A DNA stretch of 64,000 bases from assembly GCF_032452875.1 (NCBI RefSeq), contig NC_083869.1, positions 119,666,001 to 119,730,000 on the forward strand, read 5' to 3'. Positions within the stretch are counted from its first letter, which is position 1; every line of letters begins with the position of its first letter. A program made the position numbers and the translations under genes. Positions 1 through 11,421 of this stretch are shown piece by piece. The stretch comes from Bos javanicus (Eukaryota > Chordata > Mammalia > Artiodactyla > Bovidae). Under the pieces are notes generated by a model that saw only the letters and a list, made by a program, of their open reading frames with translations, did not search any database and was not told the DNA's origin.

Positions 1-1592
1 CACTGGAAGTTCATTGTTAAGATCTCAGAGAAGGCATGGGGGAGGAAGTCGGTTCCCACACTCATCTCAGCATCCAGTCCTTTTTGGTAATTTTTAGTGG
101 AACACATTTTGGGGATATTTTTGGAAACATAGTATTTCTCAAAAACACCTCCCAGCCTTATAGGTTTTTCCACTTATTCCTTCTAGATCCAAAAACAGTC
201 ACTTGCTCTTGCAAGTGGTCATCGATCCTTATGTTTCCTGCCAGGGAGCAGGTTAGGAAACGTGACTCATCTGTAGGAAGTGTGCACCCGCTTGTTGTTT
301 GACTGCCCCAGGCCCTCAGGGGCTCGAGGTTCACCTTCTCCACGGGTCTGCTGTTCTTACGAATAGTAGTGACAGTCATAAGAACAACACTCCCAAGGTG
401 CTCTACAGAATGGCTTCATCTACAGTAAGTCATCGAATCCCTCCACTGAACAGTCTCCTGAGATTGGTAAGGTAAGTATTGCTAGAGCCATCCTCACTTT
501 ACATGTGAGAAAATGGAAGCTCAGAAATTCAGAGTCCCCTGGTGTTCAGGGGTGAAATGAAGACTCCTGGATCTCTGGACTTGAGTGCCCAGCTGTCTTC
601 TCTAGGTAGTCCCCAAACTCACCCTCAGTACCCTTCTGCTTGCTTATTCCTCTGAGGGCCCCTCTTGCTCTTAACTGACACCCAATGCATCACAGCCTGT
701 TTCCCAGACCCACGCAGCCACTTTGTAAGGAAGCAGAAGGTGGGGTGGGGCACCTGGCATCGTGGGGACAGCTGGAAGTTCTTGGCTCTGCTGGACTCTA
801 GGAGGCCTGCCCTCTGAGCTCTGCAGTTTCCCACCTGGCCTGCTATGTCAGCCAGGCTTGGGTCTGAAATCTGCTTGAGTATTTTCCATATCAAAACAAT
901 GAATGTTCAGAAGAGGTGTCCACAGCAGCAGGGAACCCTCTGAGTTCGGGAAGGAGACACTGCAGTATGAAGCAGTTAGCTTGGTAGTAGCGCCCGCCCG
1001 TCTTTGACCCCTAAGCCATCCGCTTCCTAGAGGCCTCGTTGGTCGTCTTTACTTTCTGGATGAGAGGCATTATGTTGATAACATGAGGGAGGCGGTCAAA
1101 GTCCCCCAGATCCAGATGGCCACCACTGATAGTATTTCCGTCCCCAAACTTGAGAGTAATGGGAAAGGGTGGTCATCAAAGAAGCTGATATGACAACCTG
1201 TGATGTTTCACATAAAGGCGGTTTTCTGTATCTCATGTGCTGGGGTGCCTGAAACCAAACCACATTTAAGTTTTTGTACTTAGTCATTAACAGCTTGAGT
1301 CTCCAAACATTTGTTTGAAGTGCAGCAGTTGGTTCATTTTTACTGGACCTGATGGAGTGTCTCAGTACTCATGTGTTTGGCTTCCAAGTGTATTATACCC
1401 TTTTCATTCTGTGATCCTGTCTTCCTGGGGATCTGTATACAGCCATGAGCATCTGACTGCTTCACTAAGTCTTTATTCTTATAGTTACGCTTGAGATTTA
1501 CAGATTAAGGTAAATTTTTTATTATAAATTTCATTTTACGTCTCCTTTACATTACCTATAGGGAATTAAGTAGATCCTTTAAACTTATGTCT
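1..1592. other. Intergenic, no gene; one MIR-like remnant
   Basis: No open frame here resembles a known protein. Around 485-600 there is a MIR-like stretch (tract resembling 'acatgtgagaaaatggaagctc' with the usual 'cagaga/ctcctggatct' neighbourhood), an ancient tRNA-derived SINE remnant in plus orientation. The rest is unique-looking sequence with nothing I can name. Confidence 0.5.
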
Positions 1593-1911
1593 GGAACTTC
1601 CCTGGTGGTCCAGTGGTTGAAAATCTGCCTGCCAGTGCAGGGGACACTGGTTTAATCCATGCTCCAGGAGGATTCCATAAGCTGCAAGGCAGCTAAGTCT
1701 GTGTGCTACAACTGAGCCCGTGTTCTAGGGCCTGCGAGCCTCAACTGCTGAGCCCTCTTGCTGCGACTACTGAAGCACGCATACCTAGAGCCTGCACTCC
1801 ACAAGAGAAGCCACTGCAGCAAGAAGCCCGCACACCGAAAAGAGTAGCCCCTGCTCACTGCAACTGGAGAAAGCCTGTGCATAGCCGGGAACACCCGTGC
1901 AGCCAAAAAAT
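1593..1911 (+). repeat. CHR-type tRNA-derived SINE, near full length
   Basis: Begins with the characteristic head 'ggaacttccctggtggtcc', followed by the tRNA-like B-box region (degenerate, 'ggtttaatcc'), the 'ctgagcccgtgttct' body and an A-rich end 'agccaaaaaatga'. This is the long form (about 320 bp) of the cetartiodactyl CHR SINE family. The short frames on both strands inside it come from the repeat. Confidence 0.8.
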
Positions 1912-1992
1912 GAATTTAGATTATTTATAATGACCTTAGGACTGTAAAAGTGGGTACAATACATGGTCATTACAAGAAGGGAGTGTTGATCT

Positions 1993-3026
1993 ATTCAGTT
2001 CCGTTTAGTTGCTCAGTTGTGTCCGACTCTGCGACCCTATGGACTACAGTACTCCAGGCCTCCCTGTCCATCACCAACTCCCAGCACTTGCTCAAACTCA
2101 TGTCCATCGATTCTGTAATGCCATCCAACCATCTCATTCTCTGTCGTCCCCTTCTCTTCCCACCTTCAATCTTCCCTAACATCAGGGTCTTCCAGTGTGT
2201 GTTCACATCAGGTGGCCAAAGTATTGGAGTTTCAGCTTCAGCATCAGTCCTTCCAATGAGTATTCAGGACTGATTTCCTTTAGGATGGACTGGTTGGATT
2301 CCTTGCTGTCCAAGGGACTCTCAAGAGTCTTTTCCAACACCACAGTTCAAAAACATTGATTTCTTCAGCATTCAGCTTTCTTATAGTCCAACTCTCACAT
2401 CCATACATGACCACTGGAAAAACCATAGCCTTGACTAGACAGACCTTTGTTGGCAAAGTAATGTCTCTGCTTTTTAATATGTTGTCTAGGTTGGTCATAA
2501 CTTTTCTTCCAAGGAGCAAGTGTCTTTTAATTTCATGGCCTCAGTTACCATCTGCAGTGATTTTGGAGCCCCCAAAAGTAAAGTCAGCCACTGTTTCCCC
2601 ATCTATTTGCCATGAAGTGATGGGACTGGATGCCATGATCTTAGTTTTCTGAATGTTGAGTTTTAAGCCAGCTTTTTCACTCTCTCACTTTCATCAAGAG
2701 GTTCTTTAGTTCTTCACTTTCTGCCATAAGGGTGGTGTCATCTGCATATCTGAGGTTATTGATATTTCTCCTGGCAATCTTGATTCCAGCTTGTGCTTCA
2801 TCCAGCCCAGCGTTTCTCATGATGTACTCTGCATATAAGTTAAATAAGCAGGATGACAATATACAGCCTTGATGGACTCCTCTCCATATTTGGAGCCAGT
2901 CTGTATGGATCACAGCAAACTGGAAAATTGTTAAAGATGGGAATACCAGATCACTTGACCTGCCTCTTGAGAAATCTGTATGCAGGTCAGGAAGCAACAG
3001 TTAGAATGACATGGAACAACAGACTG
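1993..3026 (-). mobile_element. BovB (RTE) LINE 3' part with inverted 5' end (twin priming)
   Basis: Read on the minus strand, 1993 to about 2902 is the 3' third of a BovB retrotransposon: the tail 'ctgaact...', the RT C-terminal region (frames 2280-2519 and 2677-2997) and the RT active-site box YADD (frame N-N-L-R-Y-A-D-D-T). From about 2904 to 3026 the sequence flips to plus orientation and carries the adjoining upstream BovB segment (frame reading G-I-P-D-H-L-T-C-L-L-R-N-L-Y-A-G). Both arms end at the same consensus point ('cagactgg'), so nothing is missing between them. An 8-bp direct repeat 'gttgatct' flanks the whole block (1985-1992 and 3027-3034). The frames carry stops; the element is dead. 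Confidence 0.85.
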
Positions 3027-3034
3027 GTTGATCT

Positions 3035-4069
3035 GTTAGGGTTGAGAACTTTCTCCTTTGGTTAAGGATGAAACCCACAATGAAGTTAACTGGGAGAGCA
3101 AAGTTCAGAGGCAGCCCAAATTTTGGGGTCACTTGTTCCTGTCTTACATTGTTTTTTCCTAGCAAAACCCTATTAAGGTCTCATCCAGTTGGTTACCTTT
3201 CCAAATTTTTGAGTCACAGGAAATGAAGTGTCACCATGGGCGTGGATCATATAAGCTGTGGAGAATGTATACAAGTAAAAGAAGTCACAGTGGAACCATA
3301 GAAGATGCTTTGGTGGATTCTAAAGGAAGTGCTATCCCTGAAGAAATGTTACAACAGAGCACCCATGGAATCTAAGGAGAATGGGGCCTCATACAGTATC
3401 TCATACAGGCACTGGAGAAGGCACACAGCTGCGGGGTGGTGCCTCTTGTCTCTAAACGGGCTCCTCAGAGCTGTGGGGCCATCCCATCACACGCCTCTTG
3501 TCAGCTCTCACTCATTCCCTAGAGCTAAGTTTCATTTTTTTTTTAATTGAAGGATAATTGCTTTACAGTACTGTGTTGATTCACTGTTCTTTTAAAGTCA
3601 TTTACTCCATCTTACCCCTCACTTTGAGCAGAAGACTATTCTACTTCAGAGTAGAATAGTGAAAATCTCACCAGATGGGGAAATGCCCAGTTTCTTGTCT
3701 TTCATCTACAGAATCGCCTACATCTACCCTTTACACGCAGCCTCCTTCCACAGGAGTGTACTTTGTCCACCTGTGTGGTAGGGATCCACCTCACCTCTTC
3801 TCTCAAGAGTTTTCACTTGTGTCTTTGGCCTCTCCTAGTGGCTGTATGTGATGGAGACCCTCTCTGAGCCTGATGTCTCTTTCTGACCACCACTGCTCTT
3901 TCTCTTTAACAAGTAAGTTTCTTGAGAGTTGTGTACACTTTGTTTCTACTTTCTCCCTCATCCACACCTAAATCCTTGGCCACATGGCTCCTATTGCCAG
4001 CCATCTGCTGGTGGTTTTCTTCCCAGGTCTACTCTCATAGACAGTAAATGATGCCCACAGTTCATCAAA
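3035..4069. other. Intergenic, no gene
   Basis: Nothing coding recognised. A T-rich patch at about 3532-3590 ('aattgaaggataattgcttt') resembles an L1 3' UTR scrap in minus orientation. The rest is unassigned. Confidence 0.45.
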
Positions 4070-4432
4070 TGTATTGTTTTATAGGGCTGTCATAATGAAG
4101 CGCACAGACTAGCTGGCTTAAACAACAGAAATTTATTCCCTCACAGTTCTGGAGGGAATCAAGGTGTTGGCAGGTTTGGTGTCTCCTGAGGCTTCTCTCC
4201 TTGATGTGCAGACAGCCACCTTCCCCTGTGTCCTCACACTGCTTTTCTTCTGAGCCTATGCATCCCCGGTGTCTCTTCCTCTTCTCATAAAGACATCAGT
4301 CATATTAGATTAGGGCTCCACCTTTATGACTTCATTTAATCTTAATTATTTTAAAGGACTAGTACAGTCATATTGTGGTTAAAACTTTAATATATATAAA
4401 TTTGGGGAGAACGTAATTCAGTCCCATAACAC
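4070..4432 (-). repeat. MLT1-type (ERVL-MaLR) LTR, minus orientation
   Basis: On the plus strand it reads 'tgtattgttttatagggctg' with 'cttaaacaacagaaatttat', then 'cacagttctggagg', and ends 'cagtcccataaca'. This is the reverse complement of the MLT1 LTR consensus, including its AATAAA region and conserved 'attagattagggctccacc' stretch. It is an old mammalian LTR, degraded, with no internal retroviral sequence attached. Confidence 0.75.
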
Positions 4433-4960
4433 AGCTACCTGAGCCAGAACTTGGGGGTTCATCCTTAATTCCTCCCTACCTCACATCTGATATACCACAT
4501 CCTCACTATTCTATTTTTATTGTTTTTTGAACCCATCTTTTTCCCATTTTTCTGCCTCTTTGAAAATTCATTCATTCAGTGTACTCTGTGGATATCCACT
4601 ATGTGTTAATAGTAGGAAGGCAGCCAAAGAAAAGTTAAAAAGTATGAAATTAAGAAAAGTATATGGAAGGAAACTATAAAGATAAATGCAAAAATAAATT
4701 AACTGGCCAGATCAAAAGTTAGTTTAAGAGGGCTTTTTAAATAATGAAAAAGATATATACCTGGCAAATCTAATTAATAAAAGGCAATAAATGAATAAAG
4801 AGAACAGTATTTTAAAACTAAGATGTTACATCAATCTATTTGAAACTCAGTGATAAAGAGAATTTTCTGGAAAATTGAGTGACCATAATTCAAGAAATAA
4901 AATGCTAGAACTGGCTAAAAACCAAGAAATGAAACTTAAATGCTACTGAAGATGTATCTT
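4433..4960. other. Intergenic AT-rich, no gene
   Basis: AT-rich DNA without a recognisable gene. Possible L1-derived A-rich segment at 4620-4900, not assigned with confidence. Confidence 0.35.
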
Positions 4961-4970
4961 TAACAAGGCT

Positions 4971-5274
4971 CTGAAAGTGAGTTTCTCTGTTGTATCTGAC
5001 TCTTTGTGACCCCATGGATTTAGGAATTCTCCAGGCCAGAATAGTGGAGTGGGTAGCCTTTCCCTTCTCCAGAGGATCTCCCAACCCAGGGATCAGACCC
5101 AGGTCTCCCACATTGCAGGTGGATTCTTTACCAGCTGAGCCACCAGGGAAGCCCAAGAATACTGGAGTGGGTAGACTATCCCTTCTCCAGTGGATCTTCC
5201 TGACCCAGGAATTGAACTGAGGTCTCCTGCATTGCAGGTGGATTCTTTACCAACTGAGCTGTCAGGGAAGCCCC
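4971..5274 (-). repeat. Bov-tA SINE with duplicated tRNA head, minus
   Basis: Two tandem tRNA-derived heads in minus orientation, each ending 'ccagggaagccc'-like (5140-5155 and 5262-5274), attached to one Bov-A body. A 10-bp target-site duplication 'taacaaggct' flanks the unit (4961-4970 and 5275-5284), so both heads arrived as a single insertion. Confidence 0.8.
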
Positions 5275-5284
5275 TAACAAGGCT

Positions 5285-6002
5285 TCACAAGGCTCTGGGT
5301 TCATATTATTTACTGGGTGAATTCCTGTTATTAAATGATTCAGTGATTCCCTTCATCATTATAGGCTGAACAGGTTTTTGTTTAAAAAAAAGGAACTGAA
5401 AACAAAAGTTTCTAGGTTAGTCCTATTAACCCAAATCTAAGATAGCTTTTATTTTTCTTGGTCTCATTTCATTTATGAATGTAGATGAAAAGAATTTTAT
5501 AAAATTAGATATACAATCCTAAACAACCTTTTAGGAATCTAAGAGAAGGATGCTTCCTTAACATGATGAGGAACCATATATATTAAGTCCAGGGACCACA
5601 TTGTCATTTCAGTAAATATGCCAGGATTTTCCCACTAAACCACTGGTCTTTCTGTGCTGCTGGCCATTGAGAAGGAGTTGTGAATCGGAGTGTTCTGGCG
5701 GGTGCTGATGGTTCTGGCGGGAAGAGCACCTTCACTCACCTCATAAGCTTCTCGAACACCTGAGGTCTTGAGTGGGACAGGGCCATGGAGAGGCAATATG
5801 GCCTGCTGGTTGGGGAAGAAACTCTGCAGCAGGCAGTGTGGCTGGCCCCTCTGGCTTCTTCCTTCCTCTGTAAAGAGTCATGAGAATTACAGGAAGCAAA
5901 GCCAGATTGCTATGAGCACAGGTGTTAGTGCTGGTTAACTGACTTTCATATTTTGGTTGTAGATGTTTGCATTCCAGTGGGGTCAGGATCATGAAAAGAA
6001 AA
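5285..6002. other. Intergenic, no gene
   Basis: Unique-looking sequence; no repeat or gene recognised. Confidence 0.35.
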
Positions 6003-6208
6003 TGAAAGTGTTAGTCTCAGTTGTGTCCAGCTCTGCAACCCCACAGACTGTAGCCCACCAGGCTCATCTGTCCATGGAATTCTCCAGGCAAGAATACTAG
6101 AGCAGGTTGCCATCCCTTTCTCCAGGGAATTTTCCTGACCCAGGGATCGAATCCAGGTTTTCTGCATTGCAGGCAGATTTCTTTACCCTCTGAACCACCA
6201 GGAAGACC
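6003..6208 (-). repeat. Bov-tA SINE, minus
   Basis: Typical reversed Bov-tA: the 'gttgtgtccagctctgcaac' end, 'ccatggaattctccaggcaa', the tRNA-like 'gggatcgaatccaggt' and the head end 'ctgaaccaccaggaagacc'. Confidence 0.85.
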
Positions 6209-6794
6209 AAGAATTTCTAAGTAATACCTAGAAGTCACCAGCAGAGGACAGCAGTGCATCAGGATACCAAGGGGATGGTGCTGGAACCTGAAGCTTAATA
6301 GTATATTTTGGACAAAAACACAGCCTAGCCCCTGGGGCCTTGGCATCAGTGGACTAGGGAAACTTAGAACAAATAATGTGGTTAATTTCCTCTCCAAGTT
6401 GAATTATTTGTCTGAAAGTCTATAGGTGGGCTAGGAACAAGAAGAGGATAAACCGGTAGGTCCCAGAGTATCTGATGGGAGACTCAGGTTATCGCCAGAA
6501 TAATGGGATATGTGTGTGAATAAAAATGTACACCCACCCTCCAGAAAGATAGCTGAATAAGCTTCATATATACCATCCTCTCTGTCTGAGCTGGCTCCTC
6601 CTCTGTCTCAGTGAGAAATTGAAGCGGCTTGATAGGCAGGGCCTGGGTGGTCACGTAGGCATGGGGGGGCGGGTCCTAGAAGGGGGCCAGCCGGTGGGTA
6701 CTTCTTTGCCTCTCCCTGGAGGAAGCTGGATGAGCCTCAGGGAGATGCAAAACCCCTGAAATCATATGCAGAATTGTCTATGTACTTATATTTA
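6209..6794. other. Intergenic, no gene
   Basis: No gene or repeat recognised. A short G-rich run occurs near 6662-6675. Confidence 0.35.
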
Positions 6795-6999
6795 TGTGCT
6801 TGTTGCTTAGTTGTGTTGGACTCTCTCTGACCCCATGGACTGTAGCCCATCAGGCTCCTCTGTCCATGGAATTCTCCAGCCAAAAATATTGGAGTGGGTA
6901 GCCATTCCCTCTCCAGGGGATATTCCTGACCCAGGGATGGAACCCGAGTCTCCTGCACCACAGGCGGGTTCTTTACTGTCTGAACCACCAGGGAAGCCC
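6795..6999 (-). repeat. Bov-tA SINE, minus
   Basis: Reversed Bov-tA from 'gcttagttgtgttggactct' to 'accaccagggaagccc', with the body 'gaattctccagccaaaaata' between. Confidence 0.88.
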
Positions 7000-7165
7000 T
7001 GGTAAAAAACATTTAAATTTTAAATAATTTTAGATTCAGACACAGTTGCAAAAACAGTAGAGAGGCTCTGTGTACCTTTCACCCACTTATCCCCAATGAT
7101 AACATCTCCTGTAACTTTAACCAGGAAATTGACTTTGGTTCAATTCAGGCCTTATTCCGATTCAT

Positions 7166-7168
<3 letters not shown>

Positions 7169-7204
<36 letters not shown>

Positions 7205-7233
7205 CGTGCGTGTGCGCGTGCGTGCGTGCACGT
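7169..7233. repeat. (TG)n run grading into (CG/TG) alternating purine-pyrimidine tract
   Basis: About 13 TG units followed by about 35 bp of mixed CG and TG dinucleotides (gcgcgcgtgcgtgcg...). The strand strictly alternates purine and pyrimidine, a composition known to favour left-handed Z-DNA. The Cys/Val-rich and Arg/Thr-rich frames across it are artefacts of the repeat. Confidence 0.9.
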
Positions 7234-9747
7234 GACATTTCTGGGCTGTGTGAGAAGCTCTGGATCTCCATCTTTTGGGCTTTAGTAGAGCTTTCTGTAC
7301 TTGAAGCCTTAACATTCCTAACCATAACATCTAATTATAACGTACAGAAAACCTCATGTAAACTGGCTCAATTTAAAAAGAAAAGACAAAAGAAAGGGGG
7401 AGGAATATTGGTTCATGTAATGAAATCCAGAGGAATGACCTAACTGGTGCCAGTGGTTCAGGAGGTCATGCCAGAGCTCACTCCTTTTTTCTGCAGTGAC
7501 CCCTCTCTGTGCACGTCTCAGTTCTGGTTTTATTCTCAGACATCCTCCCTCAAGGTCCCAGCAGTGGCTGTGGCTGTGATGATTCCAGACTTTTCATCAT
7601 CATCCCATACCACAGAGGAAGCGGGGTTGGTGGGGTGGGGTTTCGGGGGGTGAGTCTCATCATTCCTATAGAAGTTGTAGGATTCATTCTGATTGGACTA
7701 GCTTGGATCCAGTGCCCACACCTCAACCAATCACAGGGCCAGGAGAATGAGCTACACTAGTTGGCTCTTGCCTGGACTCCTAACCCCTCCATGAACACCT
7801 GGTGATTGGGATAATTTATTGGTTTACTCTAATCTCAGACGGAAGGTTGGTTTATTCCACCCTGACCACATGGGACAGGGAAAGTGTCTGAAAATAAATT
7901 TGGGTGATATTACTAGAGAGTGGGAATAGATGCTGGCAGTAAACCATAGGTGTCCCCCATCTTTGGCATGGAGTCTGTCCCTCCCTGATCAAATCAGCTG
8001 TGACCGGGAGGACTGGACCATGTGGTACAGACATGTCTCCTGGGATAGGGGTCAGTTCGTGCTTCCGGGGAGTGAGTGTTGGACAGGTGCCCCAGGAGGT
8101 CTCTACCACAGTCAGGGTTTATGTGTCTAAAACAGTGTTACTGCCCATCTCCCCTCGCCTTAGGATGTTAACCTGGTCATGGCATTTCTAGCCACTCCCG
8201 CTGGCCTGCTGTAGGTCTTCAGGGGCCCAGGGAACAGCAGAGGAGATGCTGTGTTTGAAGCAGGATCCTGGGTTTCAACTGTATATGTTGGGCTTGGGAT
8301 GTATTTAGGTAGGACTCCCCAACAGCGCACCATGCCCACTGGCTGCCCTTTGTACCTTCCTGCTGTCCAATGTAGACATCAGTTTTCTGCTCTGCCCCTC
8401 CATGAAGTCCATGCATTCCCAAGGCTACGGGAAGGTGGGCAAGGTGGCTTCTAGGGTCCGAGTCACTCAGGTTTATGGAAAAGGTCGGCATTTCTCCAGG
8501 CATGCTGTTCATACCATTCTAGTTTGTGACTTATTTTTATAGATACGCATTTATTTGTAAACAGTCCTTATTTTGAACATCTTTTTGTGAAATAAAATAC
8601 AGAAAAAGCTATGAGATAAACATAGAGTTTAATAAAGTTTAATAGGGCAAATACCCGCAGTGCTCTTGTAACCCAAGAGATGGAACATTGCAGCCACCCC
8701 AGCAGCTCCTCCATGTTGCCTGTTCCAGTGGTAGACCCTCTCTGCCACAGCCGGAGGAACCACCACCTGGCTTTTCCCCCGTGGTCAGGTACTCCTGTCT
8801 GCTCTCCCCTGGTGTTCTGCAAGCTCTTCCGTGTCTGAAGGTGTATTCCTGATGTATCCATGGAGAGAGACGTACTCCACGTCCACCTACTCCTCCACCA
8901 TCCCCATTTGACTTTTATTGCAGTCACTTCCTCCTGTTTCTTGACAGTTGCATCATCCAAGTGTGCATCTTTCAACTATGGTTCAGTCTTGCCCCCTTTA
9001 AAAAAACCAACGTTTTACCTCTTATAATGCACAAGTTCTTCCTTCATTGCTTTCTTTTCCTTTCATTTTACTGCTTGAGGAAACCAGGCCATCTGACTGC
9101 AGTTTTTCCCACAGTCTGGATTTTGCTGGCTGCCCACTCTTGGGACAGTCAGCTGGATCTAGAGGCTCCACCAGACCCAGCTTCTGTCCTTTTGACAAGG
9201 CTCTATGGGTTCCTGCACCAGCTGCCTCTCTGCTGGATGTTCTTAGCCGTGGAGGCTCAGGCCCTGGATCCATTACTTCACTGGGGGGCCAACATGGTGA
9301 CACATTCTTTTCACTGTGCTGTGGTTCACATTTTATTGCTTATTAATTTTGTCATTGCACACAATTTGTAAGTAAATAGGCTTTGAGAAAAATATACTTG
9401 AGTTCAACAGATGATGGCAACGTTGATGAGACTGTTCCCGTGTTTTACATAAGGTAATGAAAAGCACTACAGCTGCCACCCCTGCAAAATGATGATGCTA
9501 TTCTAATTCCATCATTTCTTTTTCATTTATTTGCTGGAATTCTTCATAAACAGATGCTTTCTTTCGTCTATCATGAGGTTACCCAGTGGTATAGCTCACA
9601 GAAGAGAGGCAGGATAAATGCTCCCTTCTTTTCCTGTATTTGCCAGTTTGCAAAATAATAAACTGGTTCCTTATTATCATCTGGTGGAGACCATTTCATT
9701 TTTTCAATATCACCATGAACTCATGGATTTAAATAAATTTGGTGAGT
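7234..9747. other. Intergenic, no gene; degenerate L1-like stretch
   Basis: Several frames of 85-136 codons exist but none looks like a real protein. About 8570-8960 ('gtttaataaagtttaatagg ... cagccaccccagcagctcc') resembles an old L1 3' region in plus orientation with strong decay. The remainder is unassigned. Confidence 0.4.
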
Positions 9748-9932
9748 TTTTGTTGTTGTCAAATCAGTCATGTTCGATTCTTTGCGACCCTGTGGATTGT
9801 CACCTGCCAAGCTCCTCTGTCCCTGGGATTCTCCATGCATGAATACTGGAATGGGTTGCCATGCCCTCCTCCAAAGGATCTTCTCAACTCAGGGATTGAA
9901 CCACGTCTCTTTTTTGTCAGGCAGATTCTTGG
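9748..9932 (-). repeat. Bov-tA SINE, diverged, minus
   Basis: Recognisable by 'cgattctttgcgaccctgtg', 'gggattctccatgcatgaat' and the degraded tRNA region ending near 'ggcagattcttggtgg'. More substitutions than its neighbours, hence an older copy. Confidence 0.75.
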
Positions 9933-9957
9933 TGGGTGCTTTTTTTTTTTTTTTTAT

Positions 9958-10122
9958 TTTATGTGGACCATTTTAAAAACCTTTATTGAATTTGTTATAA
10001 TATTGCTTCTGTTTTATGTTTTGGATTTTTGACCACGAGGCATGTGGGATCTTAGCTCCCCAACCAGGGGTCAAGCCCATACCCCCTGCATTGGAAGGTG
10101 AAGTTGTAATCACTGGACAGAC
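9958..10122 (-). repeat. CHR-type SINE, minus
   Basis: Reads 'attgaatttgttataatatt', then 'gaggcatgtgggatcttag', then the tRNA part 'gcattggaaggtgaagttgt'. A T-run at 9940-9955 lies next to it. Confidence 0.75.
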
Positions 10123-10736
10123 AGAGAAAGGCCCTCCTGTTTTCTTTTGGCACTGCTCCAGTCTGCATATGGCTTATCTGTGGTGGCTTGTGTGCTGTCG
10201 TTTATGTCAAGATGCTCCAGGCTGCTTTTGTACATTTTTTCCTCAGACCAGCAGTCACTTCTCCACACAGCCCTGACTTTTAGTGGGAAATGATGTTTCC
10301 TGACCACAGTGTGGACTCTGGGTATTCTCAGTGGTACTCAGCGGGTCATGGTTCCTAGGTCGTTTCAGTGGTTAGAGCTAATAGATACAGATAGAATGAT
10401 AGATCAAATACCTTATAAGGTCGTGCTGTTATTTTCAATTAAGTTTCAGGACTACAGATTTTATATTTAATCTTTAAAAAAAATTACTGCTGTATCTCTT
10501 TTCTTCCATACTGAGAATCCTAGTTTTAGGACACAGGGGATAACATTTAAAATATCCCGTAATTACTCATTTGTTTCAGGCAACATTACACACACAACAG
10601 GGAATACTAATGCTACCACCACCAGAATGACAAGTGAAAATAGTTTTAAAGTTCTCACCCCCATTATAGTTATTGAATATCTACATCAATTGAGCCTATA
10701 GCCTCTTATACCATATTCTCTTATTTTTAGCTTATG
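10123..10736. other. Intergenic, no gene
   Basis: No gene or repeat recognised with confidence. Confidence 0.35.
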
Positions 10737-10762
10737 TTTTTTATTGAAACATAGTTGGCGTA

Positions 10763-11421
10763 TGGGGTTCCCAGGTGACACAGGTAGGTAAAGAACCCAC
10801 CTGCCAATGCAGGAGACATAAGAGACAAGGGTTCGATCCCTGGGTCGGGAAGATCCCCTGGAGGAGGGCATGGCGACCCACTCCAGTATTCATGCTTGGA
10901 GAATCCCATGGACAGAGGAGCCTAGTGAGCTATAGTCCTGCTGCTGCTACTGCTAAGTCACTTCAGTAGCGTCCGACTCTGTGCGACCCCATAGACAGCA
11001 GCCTACTAGGCTCTGCCGTCCCTGGGATTCTCCAGGCAAGAACACTGGAGTGGGTTGCCATTTCCTTCTCCAATGCATGAAAGTGAAAAGTGAAAGTGAA
11101 GTCCCTCAGTCGTGTCCAACTCTTAGCGACTCCATGGACTGTAGCCCACCAGGCTCCTCCGTCCATGGGATTTTCTAGGCAAGAACACTGGAGTGGGTTG
11201 CCATTTCCTTCTCCAATGCATGAAAGTGAAAAGTGAAAGTGAAGTCGCTCAGTCGTGTCCAACTCTTAGCAACTCCATGGACTATAGCCCACCAGGCTCC
11301 TCCGTCCATGGGATTTTCTAGGCAAGAGTACTGGAGTGGGGTGCCAGGGCCTTCTCCGGAGCTATAGTCCATGAGGTCACAAAGAGTTAGACATGACTGA
11401 AGCAACTTAGCAGACATGCAT
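10763..11421 (+). repeat. Bov-tA SINE split by a later BOV-A insertion
   Basis: The head and body (10763-10938: 'ggttcgatccctgggtcggg', 'gaggagggcatggcgaccca') stop at 'gagctatagtcc' and resume at 11359-11421 ('atgaggtcacaaagagttag ... gcaacttagcagacatg'). The two parts join into one ordinary Bov-tA once the inserted BOV-A unit is removed. Confidence 0.85.
10939..11358 (-). repeat. Trimeric BOV-A SINE, minus orientation
   Basis: Starts with the reversed CAG tail ('tgctgctgctactgctaagt') and contains three Bov-A monomers instead of the usual two of BOV-A2. The last two are nearly identical with a period of 143 bp ('caatgcatga' at 11071 and at 11214). Length is 420 bp against about 275 bp for the dimers elsewhere in this window. 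A perfect 12-bp target-site duplication 'gagctatagtcc' flanks it (10927-10938 and 11359-11370), so the trimer is bounded by one insertion event. Confidence 0.88.

Noticed and set aside
7096..7443. Cysteine/valine-rich 115-codon frame
   Set aside because: Translation of the TG/CG simple repeat.
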